64,000 nucleotides of DNA from Streptomyces europaeiscabiei (GTDB taxonomy: Bacteria; Actinomycetota; Actinomycetes; Streptomycetales; Streptomycetaceae). Below, one piece after another: positions 61,393-64,000 of the stretch (positions within the stretch are counted from its first letter, which is position 1; each line of letters begins with the position of its first letter). The stretch is taken from positions 7,382,001 through 7,446,000 of the forward strand of contig NZ_CP107841.1 of NCBI RefSeq assembly GCF_036346855.1. Direction: 5' to 3'. The position numbers and the translations under genes were made by a program. Under the pieces are notes generated by a model. The model ran no database searches. It was not told where the DNA came from and saw nothing but the letters and a program-made list of their open reading frames with translations.

Positions 61393-62364
61393 TCAGCCGT
61401 CGAGGCGCGGCAGCACCCGCTCGGCGAACAGACGGAGCCCACGCCACCCCTCCTCGACCGGCATCCCGCCGGCCAGTGGATGCAGGACGTAGTTGTCCAG
61501 GCCCAGAGCCACGCACTCGTCCGGGGTGACGATCCGGTACACGCCTTCCGCGCGCAACTCCCCGACCGTCGACGCCCCCGACCGCACGGCCGACCGGATG
61601 CCGGCCGACTGCCAGGAGGCGTACGTCCGCGCCTCGTGCAGGAAGTGCCCGCCGTACTCGGCCCACGCCCGGTCCGGATCCTCCGCCACGTGCAGCAACG
61701 GGGTCTCGGCGGCGGGCATCATCGTCCACCCCTCGGTGCCGTACTCGACGAGCCGCTCCTTGTAGTACGCCTCCAGCTCCGGCAGATGTGCGCTCGGGAA
61801 GAAGGGGAGCCCGAGGCGGGCCGCCCGGCGGGCCGCGGCCTTCGAGGAGCCGCCGACCAGCAGCAGCGGATGCGGTTCGGTGCCCGGACGCGGGGTGACC
61901 CGGACCGTGCGCCCCCGGTAGGCGAACGGCTCACCGGTCCATGCCCGGAGCAGCGTCTCCAACACCTCGTCCTGGAGCCTTCCACGGCTCTTCCAGTCGA
62001 CGTCGAACTGCGCGTACTCCTCCGGCCGGTACCCGATCCCGGCGACGGTCACCAGCCGTCCGCCGCTCACCAGATCCAGTACGGCGATGTCCTCGGCCAG
62101 CCGCAGCGGGTCGTGCAGCGGCCCGATCATCGCCGACACCGTGACCGCGATGCGCCGGGTGGCCCCGAACACCGCCCCCGCGAAGACGAACGGCGACGGC
62201 AGCCAGTTGTTCTCGACGCCGTGGTGCTCCTCCGTCTGCACGGTACTGATGCCCCGCTCATCGGCGTACGCGGCCATCTCGACGGCGGCCCGGTAGCGGG
62301 TCCGGAGCGAGGCGGGAGTGGCGCCGGGCTCTACCAGGTTGAAACGGACGACCGTGACGGGCAT
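61393..62364 (-). CDS. LLM class flavin-dependent oxidoreductase
   Basis: 323 aa luciferase-like TIM barrel from ATG 62364, GAAGGGGG upstream. Motifs: EEHHGVENNWLPSPFVFAG (substrate/flavin region), IAVTVSAMIGPLHDPLRLAED, LDLVSGGRLVTVAGIGYRPEEYAQF and PLLLVGGSSKAAARRAA. The family uses FMN or F420; which one cannot be told without modelling. Substrate unknown. Confidence 0.9.
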   Translation of the reverse strand: MPVTVVRFNLVEPGATPASLRTRYRAAVEMAAYADERGISTVQTEEHHGVENNWLPSPFVFAGAVFGATRRIAVTVSAMIGPLHDPLRLAEDIAVLDLVSGGRLVTVAGIGYRPEEYAQFDVDWKSRGRLQDEVLETLLRAWTGEPFAYRGRTVRVTPRPGTEPHPLLLVGGSSKAAARRAARLGLPFFPSAHLPELEAYYKERLVEYGTEGWTMMPAAETPLLHVAEDPDRAWAEYGGHFLHEARTYASWQSAGIRSAVRSGASTVGELRAEGVYRIVTPDECVALGLDNYVLHPLAGGMPVEEGWRGLRLFAERVLPRLDG

Positions 62365-62696
62365 GGGGACCCCCTTCGGGCGGCTGTGGAGGGGGACGTT
62401 AGCTGACGATGTGTCAGGTTTCTAGAGGGGAGGGAGTGTGCGGCGACCCACTGCCTGGGCCGTCACACACCCCGGGGGCGCTTCGTCGTGTACCCGGCGG
62501 GACTCTCCGCCACTGGTCCCGTTCTGCACCCTCCCCCTCCGTGTGCGGGGAATCCCGCCCGACGCCGCTGGGCCGCTCGGTGAGCGATCGAGTCCTACGC
62601 GATCGGCGCCGGCCGGGTCGGAACCGGCCCGGTGGGGTGTCGGCCCCACGTGGGCGACGGACCGTCGGGCGGGAGGTCACGCATACTGGAGCGGTT

Positions 62697-63896
62697 ATGG
62701 AACTCATCCTTGCTGTAGTCATCGCCGTGGTCGTGCTCGGCGTGCTGGGCGGGCTCGTCGTAGGCGGCCGCAAGAAGAAGTCGCTGCCCCCGGCGCCCCC
62801 CACGACACCCGACATCACCGCACCCCCGGCCGAGCCGCATGTCGGCGACGAGGCCGAGACGCCGCGCGACGAACCGCGCCGAACGATCGAGGAGGTGGAT
62901 CTCCCCCACGGCACGGCGCCGGCACCCGTCGCCGTCGAGGAACCGCCGGCCGTCCCCGAGATCGAGATCCCGGAGCCGGCCGCCGGCCGCCTGGTGCGAC
63001 TGCGTGCCCGGCTCTCCCGCTCGCAGAACGCGCTCGGCAAGGGGCTGCTCACGCTGCTCTCGCGCGAGCACCTCGACGACGACACCTGGGAGGAGATCGA
63101 GGACACCCTCCTCACCGCCGACGTCGGCGTCCAGCCCACCCAGGAGCTGGTCGAACGACTGCGCGAGCGGGTGAAGGTGCTCGGCACCCGTACCCCGGCC
63201 GAGCTGCGCACACTCCTGCGCGAGGAGCTGCTGCAGATCCTCGTCCCCGAGTTCGACCGTGTGGTCAACACCGACTCGCCGCTGGACACCCCGGGCATCG
63301 TGATGGTCGTCGGCGTCAACGGCACCGGCAAGACCACCACCACCGGCAAGCTCGCCCGCGTCCTCGTCGCCGACGGCAAGAACGTCGTCCTCGGCGCCGC
63401 GGACACCTTCCGCGCCGCCGCCGCCGACCAGCTGCAGACCTGGGGAGAGCGGGTCGGCGCCCGTACCGTGCGCGGTCCCGAGGGCGGCGACCCGGCGTCC
63501 ATCGCCTTCGACGCCGTCAAGGAGGGCATCGAGGAGGGCGCCGACGTCGTCCTCATCGACACCGCCGGCCGACTGCACACCAAGACCGGCCTCATGGACG
63601 AGCTGGGCAAGGTCAAGCGCGTAGTGGAGAAGCACGCGCCGCTGGACGAGATCCTGCTCGTCCTCGACGCCACCACCGGTCAGAACGGTCTCGTCCAGGC
63701 CCGTGTCTTCGCCGAGGTCGTCGACATCACCGGCATCGTCCTCACCAAGCTCGACGGCACCGCGAAGGGCGGCATCGTCATCGCCGTCCAGCGCGAGCTG
63801 GGCGTACCCGTCAAGCTCGTCGGCCTGGGAGAGGGCGCGGACGACCTGGCGCCCTTCGAGCCGGAGGCGTTCGTGGATGCACTTATCGGCGAATAA
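62697..63896 (+). CDS. ftsY: Signal recognition particle receptor FtsY
   Basis: Docks SRP-ribosome complexes at the membrane for cotranslational insertion. 399 aa from ATG 62697 (GGAG 6 nt upstream). It starts with a hydrophobic anchor (residues 3-24) and a Pro/Glu-rich linker, then the NG domain: N-domain four-helix bundle (about 100-190), G1 GVNGTGKTTTTGK (206-218), ADTFRAAAADQL, DTAGR (Asp288), TKLDGTAKGG and GLGEGADDLAPF. Usually lies near smc, as here. Confidence 0.96.
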   Translation: MELILAVVIAVVVLGVLGGLVVGGRKKKSLPPAPPTTPDITAPPAEPHVGDEAETPRDEPRRTIEEVDLPHGTAPAPVAVEEPPAVPEIEIPEPAAGRLVRLRARLSRSQNALGKGLLTLLSREHLDDDTWEEIEDTLLTADVGVQPTQELVERLRERVKVLGTRTPAELRTLLREELLQILVPEFDRVVNTDSPLDTPGIVMVVGVNGTGKTTTTGKLARVLVADGKNVVLGAADTFRAAAADQLQTWGERVGARTVRGPEGGDPASIAFDAVKEGIEEGADVVLIDTAGRLHTKTGLMDELGKVKRVVEKHAPLDEILLVLDATTGQNGLVQARVFAEVVDITGIVLTKLDGTAKGGIVIAVQRELGVPVKLVGLGEGADDLAPFEPEAFVDALIGE

Positions 63897-63937
63897 CCGC
63901 ACAGACCCACCTCCGAGAACTGGTAGGTGGGGTGCTG

Positions 63938-63978
63938 GAAGCGCCCGCCCCCGAAGTGCAGTCGGGGACGGGCGCTTC
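63938..63978 (+). terminator. ftsY terminator
   Basis: 17-bp stem with one mismatch (63938-63954 / 63962-63978), 42 nt after the ftsY stop. Confidence 0.85.
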
Positions 63979-64000
63979 GCTGTGTGCGTATCCGAGGGTG

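Overview
This 64 kb window is chromosomal DNA from a Streptomyces. It has very high G+C with third-codon-position bias, many GTG starts, paired conservon operons, an HU protein with a lysine-rich tail (HupS type), and a gene order that matches my memory of the S. coelicolor region around SCO5533-SCO5580 (accB-accE, cvn2, cvn1, gltX, tRNA-Gln/Glu, ndgR-leuCD, hupS, gpsA-ddlA, thiL-thiD, rpmB, recG, coaD, rpmF-rnc-mutM, smc, glcP, ftsY). Locus numbers are from memory and were not searched. Most of the window is conserved core; accessory material is scattered.

Layout. 1-7.2 kb: end of a Gly-rich membrane protein, a secreted trypsin, an APH-fold kinase, a YdeI-type protein, a YceI protein divergent from a Tat-exported family 8 polysaccharide lyase. 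7.4-9.3 kb: accB-accE, the carboxyltransferase part of acetyl-CoA carboxylase. 9.5-20.3 kb: two tandem conservons on the minus strand (kinase-like CvnA, roadblock CvnB, DUF742 CvnC, GTPase CvnD). 20.8-25 kb: a 54-aa protein, a fumarylacetoacetase-fold enzyme overlapping gltX, a HAD hydrolase, then five tRNAs (Gln-Glu-Glu-Gln-Glu). 25-30.9 kb: MerR regulator/DUF4188 pair, ndgR divergent from leuCD, hupS. 31-40.4 kb: CofC (F420), plsC-gpsA-ddlA, a DUF3515 lipoprotein, a lone AsnC ligand domain, thiL-thiD, rpmB, a FakA-type kinase. 40.6-45.4 kb: an Hsp90-family ATPase translationally coupled to a 978-aa TPR protein, lying between fakA and recG. 45.6-53.2 kb: recG, rsmD, coaD, a coiled-coil protein, DUF177, rpmF, rnc, mutM. 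53.2-64 kb: HxlR regulator, CAP-domain protein, acylphosphatase, small coiled-coil protein, smc, glcP, LLM oxidoreductase, ftsY.

How the genes connect. gltX lies within 5 kb of five tRNA-Glu/tRNA-Gln genes; in organisms without GlnRS, GluRS charges both. NdgR sits opposite leuCD with a 17-bp palindrome between them. CofC makes an F420 precursor. rpmB and rpmF both encode zinc-cysteine forms. smc and ftsY act in chromosome organisation and membrane targeting.

The strongest unexpected observations are: (1) the two cvnD paralogues share a 380-nt run with no mismatch while their operon partners have diverged, which suggests gene conversion; (2) a dispersed GC-rich intergenic palindrome present in at least seven intergenic copies or half copies also appears in frame inside the Smc hinge; (3) the coupled Hsp90-TPR pair with a conserved-looking Cys/His cluster; (4) a perfect 12-bp dyad straddling the glcP promoter; (5) three GATCC hairpins in the rpmB leader. 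I found no CRISPR array, prophage, insertion sequence or replication origin.
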